In this document: positions 41,155 to 57,730 of the stretch, piece by piece
How the letters are laid out: each line of letters starts with the position of its first letter
Position numbering within the stretch: position 1 is the stretch's first letter
Position numbers and translations under genes: made by a program
Source: Lysobacter arenosi
GTDB taxonomy: Bacteria > Pseudomonadota > Gammaproteobacteria > Xanthomonadales > Xanthomonadaceae
Direction of reading: 5' to 3'
NCBI RefSeq assembly: GCF_016613475.2
Contig: NZ_CP071517.1
Location: 3,348,001-3,412,000 of the forward strand
Length of the DNA: 64,000 bases
Notes under the pieces: model-generated
The model's database searches: none
Told to the model about the DNA's origin: nothing
Seen by the model: the letters and a program-made list of their open reading frames with translations, nothing else

Positions 41155-42519
41155 GTGTCCGGTCCCAGTCATGTCAAGGAAGTAGCCATTGAGGGCCGGG
41201 CCGACCTGGTCGAGTTCCTCAGCTCCGGCGCGCGCCCGCGCGAGGACTGGAAAATCGGCACCGAGCACGAGAAGTTCGGTTTCCGCAACGATGACCTGCG
41301 CCCGCCCACCTTCGACGGCGATCGTGGCATTGAGGCATTGCTCAAGGGCCTGACCCGTTTCGGCTGGCAGCCGGTGGAAGAGCACGGCCGCGTCATCGCG
41401 CTCACCCGCGACCAGGCCTCGGTGTCACTGGAGCCGGCCGGCCAGCTCGAACTGTCCGGCGCCCCACTCGAGAACCTGCACCAGACCTGCAGCGAGACCT
41501 CCAGCCACCTCAAGGAAGTGCGCGCGGTCGCCGAGCCGATGGGCCTGGGCTTCCTCGGCATGGGCTTCCAGCCCAAGTGGCGCCGCGACGAAATGCCGTG
41601 GATGCCCAAGGGTCGCTACAAGATCATGCGCGAGTACATGCCCAAGGTCGGCTCGCTCGGCCTGGACATGATGACGCGCACCTCCACCGTGCAGGTCAAC
41701 CTCGACGTCGGCTCCGAAGCCGACATGGTCAAGAAGTTCCGCGTCTCGCTGGCGCTGCAGCCGATCGCCACGGCGCTGTTCGCCGACTCGCCCTTCACCG
41801 AGGGCAAGCCCAACGGTTATCTGAGCTACCGCTCGCACATCTGGACCGACACCGATGCCGGCCGCACCGGCCTGCTCGATTTCGTCTTCGAGGATGGCTT
41901 CGGCTACGAGCGCTACGTCGACTACCTGCTCGATGTGCCGATGTACTTCGTCTACCGCGACGGCGAGTACATCGATGCGTCCGGCCAGTCGTTCCGCGAC
42001 TACCTCGACGGCAAGCTGCCGGCCTATCCCGGCCACCGCCCGCTGCTGCGCGACTGGGCCGACCACAGCACCACCGCCTTCCCGGAAGTGCGCCTGAAGA
42101 AGTACCTGGAGATGCGCGGCGCCGATTCGGGCCCGTGGAACCGCATCTGCGCGCTGCCCGCGTTCTGGATCGGCCTGCTCTACGACGATGCCGCCCTCGA
42201 CGCCGCCTGGGACCTGGTCAAGGACTTCACCCTGGAAGAACGCCATGCCTTGCGCGACGGCGTGCCGCGTCAAGCGCTGAAGTTGCCGTTCCGCGGCGGC
42301 ACCGTGCTCGACCTCGCCCGCAAGGCGCTGGAGATTTCCGCGCACGGCCTGGCCAGGCGCGCACGCCTCAACCGCAACGGCGCCGACGAGTCGATCTACC
42401 TGGATCCGATGATGGAGTTCGCCGAAGCGGGCATCACCCCGGCCGAGCGCAAGCTCGAGCTGTTCCATGGTGCCTGGGGTGGCAGCGTCGATCCGGTGTT
42501 CACCGAGTTTGCCTACTGA
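41155..42519 (+). CDS. gshA: Glutamate-cysteine ligase, plant-type
   Basis: This enzyme catalyses the first step of glutathione synthesis, ATP-dependent joining of Glu and Cys. The 454-residue protein matches the plant/alpha-proteobacterial GCS2 class: [13 protein letters not shown] near the N-terminus, [56 protein letters not shown] and [15 protein letters not shown]. The best start is GTG at 41155 ([15 protein letters not shown]); the longer ATG frame reads through a promoter-like region without similarity. No terminator is evident before the amidohydrolase. It complements the glutathione-dependent formaldehyde pathway at 48.7 kb. Confidence 0.93.
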   Translation: MSGPSHVKEVAIEGRADLVEFLSSGARPREDWKIGTEHEKFGFRNDDLRPPTFDGDRGIEALLKGLTRFGWQPVEEHGRVIALTRDQASVSLEPAGQLELSGAPLENLHQTCSETSSHLKEVRAVAEPMGLGFLGMGFQPKWRRDEMPWMPKGRYKIMREYMPKVGSLGLDMMTRTSTVQVNLDVGSEADMVKKFRVSLALQPIATALFADSPFTEGKPNGYLSYRSHIWTDTDAGRTGLLDFVFEDGFGYERYVDYLLDVPMYFVYRDGEYIDASGQSFRDYLDGKLPAYPGHRPLLRDWADHSTTAFPEVRLKKYLEMRGADSGPWNRICALPAFWIGLLYDDAALDAAWDLVKDFTLEERHALRDGVPRQALKLPFRGGTVLDLARKALEISAHGLARRARLNRNGADESIYLDPMMEFAEAGITPAERKLELFHGAWGGSVDPVFTEFAY

Positions 42520-42575
42520 CCCCGAGCCCGTGCAGGTAGGCTAGGCGCTACTGACCGTTGACCGGGGTGGCTGCA

Positions 42576-43913
<1,338 letters not shown>

Positions 43914-43928
43914 TCCGGCACCAAAGGT

Positions 43929-43950
43929 AGGAGCGAGCAAGCCCGCTCCT
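43929..43950. terminator. Hairpin between convergent genes
   Basis: AGGAGCG pairs with CGCTCCT across an eight-base loop, in the 47 bases between the amidohydrolase and the TPR protein. Similar GAGCGAGC repeats appear at 60311. No U-tract. Confidence 0.4.
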
Positions 43951-43960
43951 GCGTAACCGG

Positions 43961-45601
43961 TCAGAACCGCGAAGCCATCAGCTTCACATCCGCCCATTCC
44001 CATGCCGCCGCGTACCGCCGCTCGGTCTCGCTCGCGTCCTGCTTGAGCTTCTTCTGCGCCTGCGCCAGGCCATACAGCGACCAGCCGTTTTCCGGATAGG
44101 TCTTGAGGTCTTCCTCGTAGACCGCCACCGCTTCCTTGGCGCGCCCGGCATCCAGCAACGCCGCGCCCAGGTATGGCCGCACCGGCAGCGGCCAGTCCGG
44201 CGGTTCGTTGTAGTTGAGCTTGTCCTCGGCGGCGATGGCTTCGCGCAGCGCGGCCAGTCCAGGTTTGCGCTGCTTCTGCGCCAGCGCGATCTCGCCACGC
44301 AGCATCGGCTCGGCCACGGCCAGCACGCGGTCGGCACTGTTCATGCCGAACAGACCGACCTTCGCCAGTTCCGGATCCGCGGCGATCGCCTTCAATGCTT
44401 TCAGTTCCTTGAGCGCGGCAGCCGGCTTGTCGGTGCGCACCAGGGCCATGCCGCGGGCGAAGTGCCAGACACCGCGCGGGAACGGCAACGCCGCCGGCGC
44501 CGCTTCCGTGGCGAGGATCGCATCCCACTCACCGAAGCGGACCTGTGCGAACAACGGCGTGACCAGGAACTGCTGCATGAAGCTCATCGCTTCCATCTGC
44601 GGCGGATCGACCCGCTTGGCGGTCTGCTCGGCGGCCTGCATCGTCAGCGTGCGCGAGCCATGCAGCGCCGCCGACATCGCCGCGAAGTGCCAGTTGTGCG
44701 GGACGTAACCCAGCGGGTAGGCGCCATTGCTGCCGCGGCACACGGCTAGGAATTCCTTGTCGGCGGTGCTGGCGGCGAAGTTGCTCAGGGTGGCGTCGTG
44801 GTAGCGGCCGATGCGGATGTAGACATGCGCCGGCATGTGCACCAGGTGACCGGATCCTGGCGCCAGTGAAGCGAGCTTGTCGGCATAGCCTTCGGCACGC
44901 TTGGGGTCGTTCGATGCTTCGACGGCGTGGATGTAGTAATGGGCCGCGCCAATGTGGTCGGGATTGCGCTGCAGCACCTTCTCCAGCATCGCGACCATGG
45001 TCCCGGTGTGCAGGCCCGGTTCGCCGGCGGGCGTCCAGTACGCCCACGGCGACAGGTCCATCAACGATTCGGCGTAGAGCGTGGCGATGTCGTCGTCATC
45101 GGGGAACTGCGCCGCCGCTTCACCCATCGCCTTCGCATAGGCCTCGTCGAGCGGCTTGCGATCGTCGGGCGAGGGCGCGGTGTAACGCTTGCCCAACGCC
45201 GCGATCAGCGCGCGGTCGGCCGGCTTGGCGCCCTTGGCCAGGTCCTGCGCGCGCGTGGCCAGCAGCGTCGCGTCGGCCGCCAGTTCCGGCGGCATCGGCA
45301 GGTTGATGTTCGGCCCCAGCACCAATGCCTGGCCCCACACGCACATCGCGCACTTGGGGTCGAGGCGTTCGGCTTCGGCAAATGCGCGGCCGGCCGCTTC
45401 GTGGTTGAAGCCGTAGGCCAGGCGCAGGCCCTGGTCGAAATAACGTTGTGCCTCCGGCACGCGCGTGCCGATGTCGCGGTGCAACTGGCCGAAGGTGTCG
45501 AACAGCGGCGGTGCCGCCGCGGCCTTCTCGTCGCGGGTGGTCGGGGCCTCGCAGGAGACCAGGGCGAAACAGCTGAGCAGGAGGACCAGGGCTCGAGTCA
45601 T
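43961..45601 (-). CDS. TPR-containing lipoprotein
   Basis: This is a 546-residue exported protein with a lipoprotein signal ending FALVSC (Cys17). It has tandem helical repeats of tetratricopeptide type (AQRYFDQGLRLAYGFNHEAAGRAFAEAERLDPKCAMCVWG near the start, VAVYEEDLKTYPENGWSLYGLAQAQ near the end) with further degenerate units between. The GFNHEAA-F--A--LDP-CAMC-WG pattern is a recurring family in proteobacteria of unknown function. TPR arrays mediate protein contacts, so an envelope scaffold role is plausible. ATG at 45601 starts the signal. Confidence 0.85.
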   Translation of the reverse strand: MTRALVLLLSCFALVSCEAPTTRDEKAAAAPPLFDTFGQLHRDIGTRVPEAQRYFDQGLRLAYGFNHEAAGRAFAEAERLDPKCAMCVWGQALVLGPNINLPMPPELAADATLLATRAQDLAKGAKPADRALIAALGKRYTAPSPDDRKPLDEAYAKAMGEAAAQFPDDDDIATLYAESLMDLSPWAYWTPAGEPGLHTGTMVAMLEKVLQRNPDHIGAAHYYIHAVEASNDPKRAEGYADKLASLAPGSGHLVHMPAHVYIRIGRYHDATLSNFAASTADKEFLAVCRGSNGAYPLGYVPHNWHFAAMSAALHGSRTLTMQAAEQTAKRVDPPQMEAMSFMQQFLVTPLFAQVRFGEWDAILATEAAPAALPFPRGVWHFARGMALVRTDKPAAALKELKALKAIAADPELAKVGLFGMNSADRVLAVAEPMLRGEIALAQKQRKPGLAALREAIAAEDKLNYNEPPDWPLPVRPYLGAALLDAGRAKEAVAVYEEDLKTYPENGWSLYGLAQAQKKLKQDASETERRYAAAWEWADVKLMASRF

Positions 45602-45753
45602 GGCGATCGCACGGATAGGGGCCGGGACTATTAAACGTCAGGCCCGGCCACCGCAGGCCGACCGGCGCCATGAACAGGCCCGCAAACGGCCCCGACCATC
45701 CGTTGCGGCTGAAACGGTCGCCGTCAAATGTTGCAGTGCGGTAGGCTCGGCGG

Positions 45754-48516
<2,763 letters not shown>

Positions 48517-48522
48517 TTGTCT

Positions 48523-48546
48523 CCCTCCCCTGCAAGCAGGGGAGGG
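48523..48546 (+). terminator. Perfect palindrome after ppc
   Basis: CCCTCCCCTGC and GCAGGGGAGGG form an 11-bp stem with a tiny loop, seven bases after the ppc stop. The following TTGGGGAGGGG is part of a repeat type I associate with Xanthomonadaceae. It may act as terminator or dispersed repeat. Confidence 0.5.
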
Positions 48547-48612
48547 TTGGGGAGGGGTGCTTTCCACACAAGCACCAGCACCGGCAACACCAGCTTTACA
48601 CCCGGGGCCTAG

Positions 48613-49791
<1,179 letters not shown>

Positions 49792-49872
49792 TGATCCTTG
49801 TCTGAGCCAGCACGCACACGGGGACGCACTCGCATCGCTGCGAACCTGCGACGCCACGATTGGAGGTGAACC

Positions 49873-50454
49873 ATGAACAGTGCAGTGGCCATCCATCCGT
49901 CCGTCGACCAGGGCGTGCGCAAGGGCGGTGCCGCCGACTTCGCCGGCGGCACCCTGCAGTGCAAGTGCGCCGACAAGCCGGTCAAGGTCCGGATCTCCGC
50001 GCAGACCGCGCACAACCATGTGTGCGGCTGCACCAAGTGCTGGAAACCCGAGGGCGCGGTGTTCTCGATGATCGCCGCGGTGCCGCGCGACAAGCTCGAA
50101 GTGCTCGAGAACGGCGACAAGCTGGCCGTGGTCGACGACAAGGCGACGATCCAGCGCCACGCCTGCAAGGGTTGTGGCGTCCATATGTTCGGCCGCATCG
50201 AGAACCAGGAGCACGCCTTCCACGGGCTCGACTTCGTCCACACCGAGCTGTCGAAGGACACGGGCTGGTCGGCGCCCGGCTTCGCCGCGTTCGTGTCCTC
50301 GATCATCGAATCGGGCTACGCACCGTCCGGCATGGAAGCGGTGCGCGCGCGCCTGCGCGAACTTGGGCTGGAGCCGTATGACTGCCTGTCACCGACGCTG
50401 ATGGATGCACTTTCCACGCACGCGGCGAAAAAATCCGGCGTGCTCAAGGCCTGA
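49873..50454 (+). CDS. gfa: S-(hydroxymethyl)glutathione synthase (Gfa)
   Basis: Gfa accelerates or manages condensation of formaldehyde with glutathione. The 193-residue protein has the zinc-binding Cys of the GFA family: [27 protein letters not shown] and [15 protein letters not shown], then [15 protein letters not shown] at 49873 follows TGGAGGTGAACC, a good ribosome-binding site. It lies 81 bases after frmA. Some members of this family have been questioned as true synthases; a glutathione carrier role is the alternative. Confidence 0.94.
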   Translation: MNSAVAIHPSVDQGVRKGGAADFAGGTLQCKCADKPVKVRISAQTAHNHVCGCTKCWKPEGAVFSMIAAVPRDKLEVLENGDKLAVVDDKATIQRHACKGCGVHMFGRIENQEHAFHGLDFVHTELSKDTGWSAPGFAAFVSSIIESGYAPSGMEAVRARLRELGLEPYDCLSPTLMDALSTHAAKKSGVLKA

Positions 50455-50482
50455 ATCAAAAGTATCGACCGAAAGGAGAACG

Positions 50483-51313
50483 ATGGAACGGATCGAACGG
50501 CATGCCTGCTTCGGCGGGCAGCAGGAAGTGTGGAAGCACGCCTCGACCTCTTTGGGCTGCGAGATGCGACTGGGCGTCTACCTGCCACCACAGGCGACGC
50601 AGCGCCGCTTGCCGGTGCTGTACTGGCTCAGCGGCCTGACCTGCAACGAGCAGAACTTCATCACCAAGGCCGGCGCCCAGCGCTACGCCGCCGAGCACGG
50701 CGTGATCCTGGTCGCGCCCGACACCAGCCCGCGCGGTCCGGGCATTGCCGATGCCGACGGCTACGACCTGGGCCAGGGCGCCGGCTTCTACGTCGATGCG
50801 ACGCAGGCGCCGTGGGCCTCGCACTTCCGCATGCATGACTACGTCACCCGCGAGCTGCCCGCGCTGGTCGAGGCGCACTTCCGCACCACCGATGCGCGCG
50901 CGATCAGTGGCCATTCGATGGGCGGGCATGGCGCACTGGTGGCGGCGCTTCGCAATCCGGGACGGTACAGAAGCGTGTCGGCGTTCTCGCCGATCGTCGC
51001 GCCCACCCAGGTGCCGTGGGGGCAGAAGGCGTTCTCGGCCTACCTCGGCGACGACCACGAGGCGTGGAAAGCCTGGGACGCGCACGAACTGGTGGCCGGT
51101 GCGAGCGAGCGGCTACCGCTGCTGGTCGACCAGGGCGAGGCCGACGAATTCCTGGTGACGCAATTGCGGCCGCTGCTGTTGCAGGACGCGTGCGACGCCG
51201 CCGGCCATCCACTGGAATTGCGCATGCGCCCGGGCTACGACCACAGCTACTACTTCATTGCGACGTTCATCGGCGAGCACATCGCCCATCACGCGCGCGC
51301 GCTGGTCGATTAG
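50483..51313 (+). CDS. fghA: S-formylglutathione hydrolase
   Basis: It releases formate and glutathione from S-formylglutathione, the last step of the pathway. The 276-residue alpha/beta-hydrolase has the esterase D signature: VLYWLSGLTCNEQNFITKAG, the nucleophile elbow GHSMGGHGAL, an Asp in the VDQGEADEFL region, and the catalytic His in PGYDHSYYFIATF. ATG at 50483 follows AAAGGAGAACG. It overlaps the last bases of the converging Dph6-like gene. Confidence 0.96.
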   Translation: MERIERHACFGGQQEVWKHASTSLGCEMRLGVYLPPQATQRRLPVLYWLSGLTCNEQNFITKAGAQRYAAEHGVILVAPDTSPRGPGIADADGYDLGQGAGFYVDATQAPWASHFRMHDYVTRELPALVEAHFRTTDARAISGHSMGGHGALVAALRNPGRYRSVSAFSPIVAPTQVPWGQKAFSAYLGDDHEAWKAWDAHELVAGASERLPLLVDQGEADEFLVTQLRPLLLQDACDAAGHPLELRMRPGYDHSYYFIATFIGEHIAHHARALVD

Positions 51314-51981
51314 GCCAACAGGAAGTCGGCGTAGGCAAACCGCTCGTCGCGCAGCACCTTCTCGCCGGGCTGCAGCGCAATGGGCCGACCCAGCATCGGC
51401 CCGGCATGCACCAGCGTGTGGAACTCGCCGTTCTCGCCGCACGGGTCGCACGACGGCGGCAGTGCGGCCAGCAGCGCGTCGTCGAACGAGCGTCCGCTGA
51501 ACTCTGCCGCCAGTTGCTGCGTATCGACACAGCACAGCTGCGCCTGCAACCCGCCCGCGATCATCTCGCGTGCCAGCGCCGCGGTATCGGCGCCGAACAG
51601 CGGCGTGTCGATCGTCCAGCCCAGGCGCGCGCACGAGGCTTCGCGCCAGGCGCGCACGTCGGCCAGGTAAAGGTCGCCGAAGGCGATGCAGTCCAGCTGC
51701 GGCCAGTGGCCGCGAGCCTGCTCCAGTGCCTGCGCGAATGCAGCCTCGTAGGCGGCGTTGTCGCACTTGGGCGGGATCACCGCTTCGATCAGTGGCAACC
51801 CCGCCGACTCGGCCTGCGCGTGCAGGATGTCGCGGCGGATGCCATGCATGGCGACGCGGTCGTAGCCGCTGGTGACCGTGGTCAGCAGCGCCACCACTTC
51901 GACATCGTCGCGCTGGCGCAGGGTGTGCAATGTCCAGGCCGCGTCCTTGCCGCCGCTCCACGACAACAACCGCTGGCTCAT
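51310..51981 (-). CDS. Dph6-like ATP pyrophosphatase (diphthine-ammonia-ligase family)
   Basis: This is a 223-residue protein of the adenine nucleotide alpha-hydrolase superfamily. It has the PP-loop SWSGGKDAAW (residues 6-15), VAMHGIRRDILHAQA, FGDLYLADVRAWRE and the family's DPCGENGEFHTLVHAGP segment. Archaeal and eukaryotic relatives amidate diphthine, but bacteria lack diphthamide, so the bacterial substrate is unknown. Its ATG overlaps the stop codon of the next gene upstream by four bases, so they are translationally coupled. Confidence 0.88.
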   Translation of the reverse strand: MSQRLLSWSGGKDAAWTLHTLRQRDDVEVVALLTTVTSGYDRVAMHGIRRDILHAQAESAGLPLIEAVIPPKCDNAAYEAAFAQALEQARGHWPQLDCIAFGDLYLADVRAWREASCARLGWTIDTPLFGADTAALAREMIAGGLQAQLCCVDTQQLAAEFSGRSFDDALLAALPPSCDPCGENGEFHTLVHAGPMLGRPIALQPGEKVLRDERFAYADFLLA

Positions 51982-52322
51982 GCCGAAGTCACGTCCCGAA
52001 GCTCCCAGCCGCTACCGGCCAGCAGGCGCAGGCGGTGCTTGAGCACCGTGCCGGAGATGGACGAGGTAACGACCAGGTCGACGTGCAGGTCTTCCTGCTC
52101 GCCGTGCACGCTGGCGCCGGGGTCGGTGGCGCCGAGCGCCGGATCGACTGCGTCGGGATCTTCCTGGCGCGCCTTCCAGCGGTCGAACAAAGCGCTGTCG
52201 CTCAGTGCCGCCTGCAACTGTTCGGCGAAGCCTTCGGCGCTGACGGCACTGAAGGAAAACGCGGCATCGCTGCCGCGGGCACGCGTCGCATCGGGAAGGC
52301 GGATGTAGTAACGGGTAGCCAT
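51978..52322 (-). CDS. Conserved small protein, unknown
   Basis: This is a 114-residue soluble protein starting MATRYYIRLPDATRARGSDA. The N-terminal FSFSAVSAEGFAEQLQAALS helix, an acidic central region (QEDPDAVDPALGATDPGASV) and a beta-like end (HVDLVVTSSISGTVLKHRLRLL) are visible. It overlaps the Dph6-like gene (ATGA), suggesting joint function. No signal peptide and no known family. Confidence 0.72.
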   Translation of the reverse strand: MATRYYIRLPDATRARGSDAAFSFSAVSAEGFAEQLQAALSDSALFDRWKARQEDPDAVDPALGATDPGASVHGEQEDLHVDLVVTSSISGTVLKHRLRLLAGSGWELRDVTSA

Positions 52323-52378
52323 GCACGATTCCGGTGTGGGGTCGCGACTACCTTACTCCGCCACCGTGACGGCGGTGA

Positions 52379-53326
52379 TTAGCCGTGGAACTTCTGTCCC
52401 TCTGCGGCGAAGCCGACCACCACCGCGCCCTTGCCGACGTTGACCATGCCGGTCAGGCTCATCACCGACTCGAACAGCTCGATGTTGTTGTTGGCGCAGG
52501 CATGACGCAGGCGCTCGTAACCGGGAAGCTTGCGCATGTCCTCGAGTTCGCCGCCGTAGCTCAGGCACATCGTCGGGGTCAGCAGCTCGCCGGCCTCGAC
52601 CCGCTGCGCGGCATGCTCGAACAGCTTCTCCACGGCCGGCTCGAAGCCCTTGATCTTGGCGACCGGGGCGGTCTCGCCGCGATTGCAGTGCAGTACCGGC
52701 TTGATGTCGAGCGCGCTGCCGAGTGCGGCGCTGATGAAGCTGACGCTGCGGTCGCCCTTGGTGCGGGCGCGGTTGCGCAGGTAGTAGAGGTCCGGCGGAA
52801 CCATGTAACCCTGGGTGTGCAGCGCCAGGTGCTCCAGGCGCGCACGGATCTTCGGCGCACCTTCGCCGGCTTCGCGCAGGCGCACCGCCTCGACCGCGCC
52901 GATGCCCTGGGCGGCGAACAGGTTCTGGCTGTCGACCACGCGCAGCGCGAACGGCGTGTTGTTGCCGGCTGCCGAGCGGGCGGCCTTGTAGTCGCTGAGG
53001 ATCGCGAAGCTGGCCTGCTGCGCGTTGTCGAAGATCGGACTGCGCGTCTTGGTGATCGTCATGCAGAAGACGTAGTCGTAGTCGATCACCAGCCGGCTCA
53101 GGAACAGGTCCTGGATCTGCTGCACGGTGTATGGGGTGGTCTGCGCTTCATGGCCGCGCTCGGCGACGTGGGCGTGCAGGAACTCCAGGGTCGCCTGTTC
53201 GTTGCGACGATCGGCAAGCACCGCTTCGCCGATGCGCACGGTGATCGGCAACACGTCGACGTTGTGCTGCTCCAGGTAATCCAAAGGCAGATCGCAGGCC
53301 GAATCGACCACGAGTCCAATGCGCAT
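52379..53326 (-). CDS. DegV family fatty-acid-binding protein
   Basis: This is a 315-residue protein of the DegV/FakB-like family, which binds fatty acids for phosphorylation by FakA. Key features are IGLVVDSACDLP at the N-terminus, TTPYTVQQI, FCMTITKTRSPI, VVDSQNLFAAQGIG and ALDIKPVLHCNRGE. No fakA gene is in the window. ATG at 53326 (MRIGLVVDS) matches family starts; ten more upstream codons are less likely. Confidence 0.88.
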   Translation of the reverse strand: MRIGLVVDSACDLPLDYLEQHNVDVLPITVRIGEAVLADRRNEQATLEFLHAHVAERGHEAQTTPYTVQQIQDLFLSRLVIDYDYVFCMTITKTRSPIFDNAQQASFAILSDYKAARSAAGNNTPFALRVVDSQNLFAAQGIGAVEAVRLREAGEGAPKIRARLEHLALHTQGYMVPPDLYYLRNRARTKGDRSVSFISAALGSALDIKPVLHCNRGETAPVAKIKGFEPAVEKLFEHAAQRVEAGELLTPTMCLSYGGELEDMRKLPGYERLRHACANNNIELFESVMSLTGMVNVGKGAVVVGFAAEGQKFHG

Positions 53327-53482
53327 GTTCCCCTCCCCAAATTCCAGCGCTGGCATCGAATTGTGACGCGCAGCATACCTGCTTCGGGGCCTGCGTCTCG
53401 CTGCGGGTGCAGCAAAGCAGTGCGCGAAGGGCGCTCGGGAGAAGTCTGAACAGGCAGGTCCGATTCGACCCTGCGCCGCGGG

Positions 53483-54130
53483 TCAGCGCCGGCGCTGCAA
53501 TCCGACCGGCAGCTGCGACACCCGCTGCATCTCGGGGTCGTCGAGGACCGCCGGTTCGCGCAGCGTCGCCAGGGCGAAATCGTGCGCGTCGTTGCCCCAG
53601 AACAGCTCGCCGCGCACCGACAGGGTCGGCACGCCGTAGACACCGGCGGCAATGGCTGCATCGGTATTGGCACGCAGCGCCGCCTTGGTCGGCGCCGCGT
53701 CGAGGTCCTCGGCGGGCACGTTCAGCACCGCCATCAGCGGCACCAGCGCTTCCATGCTGTCGCCGGAGCGGCCTTGCGCCCACAGCCAGTCGTAGATCGA
53801 ATCGACCGCCTCGGGTGTATTGCCCGCGGCGATGCTCAGGCGCAGCGCCGCCAGCGGATTGAACGGATGCGCCGTCGGAAACCGCAACGGCACGCCTTGC
53901 TGGCGCGCCAGCCACAGCACGTGGCGGTAGGTGAATTCACGCTTGCCGGTGATCTCCGCCGGGCCTTTCTGGCCACAGGCGTCGAGCACGGCGGCGAACA
54001 CGATCGGCACCAGCTGCACCGGCGTCCCGTCGCGCTCGAACTCGCGCAGCAGCGGCTTGAGCTTCTGCCACTGCAGGTACGAGAACGGCGAGATGAAATC
54101 GAAGTACCAGACCAGCGGTGCCTTATCCAT
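53483..54130 (-). CDS. 2-hydroxychromene-2-carboxylate isomerase-like protein
   Basis: This is a 215-residue DsbA-fold enzyme of the HCCA isomerase/kappa-class GST group, glutathione-dependent isomerases in naphthalene-type degradation or general detoxification. WYFDFISPFSYLQW holds the catalytic Ser in place of the DsbA Cys pair. Other features are ITGKREFTYRHVLWLARQ, the FNPLAALRL segment and the cis-proline GVPTLSVRGE-FWGND. ATG at 54130 is preferred over one 30 bases upstream. It is 13 bases from the upstream DUF1761 gene. Confidence 0.87.
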   Translation of the reverse strand: MDKAPLVWYFDFISPFSYLQWQKLKPLLREFERDGTPVQLVPIVFAAVLDACGQKGPAEITGKREFTYRHVLWLARQQGVPLRFPTAHPFNPLAALRLSIAAGNTPEAVDSIYDWLWAQGRSGDSMEALVPLMAVLNVPAEDLDAAPTKAALRANTDAAIAAGVYGVPTLSVRGELFWGNDAHDFALATLREPAVLDDPEMQRVSQLPVGLQRRR

Positions 54131-54143
54131 GGCGACGGTTCTC

Positions 54144-54548
54144 TCAGTGCCAGGCGCCAAGGATCAGCCCGTACAGGCTGAACTGCGCGATGTGGTAGCC
54201 GGCGTCGATCATCCACATCTTCACGCTGCGCTGGGCGAAGGCGTAGTTGATGCCGAAGCTCATGGCGACGAAGAACAGGCCGACCACGAAGCCGGCGCCG
54301 AAACCATCGGCCGGGCCGGCTTCCGGCGGCAGGGCAATGGCGAACATCAGCGCCGCCAGCAGGCTGCAGCCGAAGGCGGTGGCGAAGGTCAGCTTCGGAT
54401 GCGGCGGGGCGCTGTTGGGGTCGATGCCGGCCTCGCGGCACCAGACCTGCTTGAACAACGGCCCGTACCAGATGCCGCCGAGGACGAAGGCGGAGACGGC
54501 TGCGGCGATCACCGCCAGCCAGTTGAAGTCGATGTGCGGCAAGTTCAT
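54144..54548 (-). CDS. DUF1761 membrane protein
   Basis: This is a 134-residue inner-membrane protein with four hydrophobic segments. DUF1761 features are NWLAVIAAAVSAFVLGGIWY-GPLF near the N-terminus and DAGYHIAQFSLYGLILGAW at the end. The family has no known function. It is probably co-transcribed with the HCCA isomerase-like gene 13 bases downstream. Confidence 0.87.
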   Translation of the reverse strand: MNLPHIDFNWLAVIAAAVSAFVLGGIWYGPLFKQVWCREAGIDPNSAPPHPKLTFATAFGCSLLAALMFAIALPPEAGPADGFGAGFVVGLFFVAMSFGINYAFAQRSVKMWMIDAGYHIAQFSLYGLILGAWH

Positions 54549-54682
54549 TGAATGGGTCTTCGTCGGGTTGTACGGGATGGAGCACGGGATGCACGCAGCA
54601 TACCCGCCTGCTTTGCCGAAATTGGCGCCAGCGTGGTGGAGTCAGCCCCGACCGTTATGCGGGTCGGGGCTGGCCGCACGGG

Positions 54683-55984
54683 TCAGCGCCCTGCCGGCTG
54701 CGGATACGCCCGCGGCAGACCGCCATTCTCCGCCGGCGTGGACGAGTGGATGTAGCGATCGCGCAGTTCGGTCTGGCGGCTGCGCATCTCGATCGCACGA
54801 CCGTCCATCCACACCTGCAGGGCCACCGCGCTGACTTCGAGCGGATCGCCGCTCCACAGCACCAGGTCGGCGCGCTTGCCCGGCGCGATGCTGCCCATGC
54901 GGTCGGCCACGCCGAACGCTTCGGCCGGCACCCGGGTCAGGCCGGCCAGGCCGTCGTCCCAGGGCAGGCCGTTGGCCACTGCATTGCCGGCCAGCTGGCG
55001 GATCTTGCGCGCGTTGTGCGAGGCATCGCCCGACTGCGAGAAGCCCACCGCGACACCGGCGGCACGCAGGCGCGCGGCGTTGAGCATGGTCGCGCCGATC
55101 TGGTCGAAATCGTAGGGCAGGTTGCCGAGCGGATTGACGAACACCGGCACCTTGGCCGCGGCCAGCTGCGGTGCCATGCGCCAGGCCTCGGCTCCGCCGG
55201 CGATGGCGATGCGGACGTTGTGGCGGGCCGACCAGCGCAGCAGCTGGCGGATGTCGGCGGCGCGATCCACCGCGACCACCACGCGACCACCGCCGCCGAT
55301 GTAGCGCGCCAGCGTCGTCCGTCCGGCCGGCGTCAGCAGCGCGGCGTTGGCGTCGGCCGGGATGCGTCCACGCACTTCGTCGATCAGCTGGTCGAGGATC
55401 ATCCACTGCGCGGCACGCGAGTTGCCGCTCAGGCCGATGGCGTCGCCGCCGATGCGCACGAACAGTTCGCGCGGCCCGACCGGATCGGCGCTGCCGTCCA
55501 GTCGCACCACGCCGCCCTGGCCGGCCACGATCGAACCGCCGGCACCGGTGCCGGCGCCGAGCAGGGTCCAGCCGATGCCTTCGATCCGCGTCACCGGCAC
55601 CAGCACCGAGTCGGGGTTATAGGCCAGGGTCACGTCGAACTCGGGCCGCACCGTCATCTGCTTGGTTTCGGCACCGAGCGTCAGGGTCTCGTCGTTGGTC
55701 GCCTTCTCGCCCGACACCTCTTCCAGGCCGATCTCGGTGATGCCGCCGAACAGCGTCGGCGTCAGCGGCTTGCCCTGGGCATCGATCACCTGCGCGCCCG
55801 CCGGCGCGGCCAGACCGGTGCCGACGGCGCGGATGGTGCCGCCGCTGACCAGCACGTCGGCGTTGTTCAACGTGCCCTGCGCGGAGGCGGTGTGGACGGT
55901 GGCGTTGCGGATCAGCAGTTCCTGGCCGCAAGCAGCAGACATCGCCAGCAACAGTCCGACAGCCAACACGCCTTTGCCCGTCAT
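54683..55984 (-). CDS. Exported amidohydrolase family protein, start within a REP
   Basis: This is a metal-dependent amidohydrolase with degraded metal motifs. The beta-sandwich segments are LLIRNATVHTAS and KRADLVLWSGDPLEVS. In contrast to its partner upstream it lacks a clear HxH motif, so activity is uncertain; it may be a non-catalytic partner. The ATG at 55984 gives the clean signal peptide MTGKGVLAVGLLLAMSAACG. A GTG at 56032 overlaps the upstream stop but its extension (KAKWIPAFAG) only translates a REP. 433 residues from 55984. Confidence 0.8.
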   Translation of the reverse strand: MTGKGVLAVGLLLAMSAACGQELLIRNATVHTASAQGTLNNADVLVSGGTIRAVGTGLAAPAGAQVIDAQGKPLTPTLFGGITEIGLEEVSGEKATNDETLTLGAETKQMTVRPEFDVTLAYNPDSVLVPVTRIEGIGWTLLGAGTGAGGSIVAGQGGVVRLDGSADPVGPRELFVRIGGDAIGLSGNSRAAQWMILDQLIDEVRGRIPADANAALLTPAGRTTLARYIGGGGRVVVAVDRAADIRQLLRWSARHNVRIAIAGGAEAWRMAPQLAAAKVPVFVNPLGNLPYDFDQIGATMLNAARLRAAGVAVGFSQSGDASHNARKIRQLAGNAVANGLPWDDGLAGLTRVPAEAFGVADRMGSIAPGKRADLVLWSGDPLEVSAVALQVWMDGRAIEMRSRQTELRDRYIHSSTPAENGGLPRAYPQPAGR

Positions 55985-56004
55985 CCCGGCGAATGCCGGG
56001 ATCC
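55980..56004 (-). repeat. REP palindrome at the amidohydrolase 5' end
   Basis: GTCATCCCGGCGAATGCCGG followed by GATCC is a REP palindrome lying between two overlapping minus-strand amidohydrolase genes. Its ATG on the minus strand is the likely start codon of the downstream gene. Confidence 0.75.
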
Positions 56005-56028
56005 ATTTTGCTTTCACCGGAACAGTCC

Positions 56029-57513
<1,485 letters not shown>

Positions 57514-57730
57514 GGATTTCCCCGGAGGTGGCACGAACAACGTAATCCGCACCCTAGCCGCGGCGGACCGTCCGTGCAAACCCGACGAAGGTCATGGCCC
57601 GGCATGAGAGAATGCAGCTCCAGGCAGCCCCGCCCTGGTAGGCGCCAGCATCGCTGGCGACCGGGCGTTGGAGCTTGTCATACGTGCCAGCACGCTGGCC
57701 CCGGCAAGAGACAACGCGAGGAATACGTAC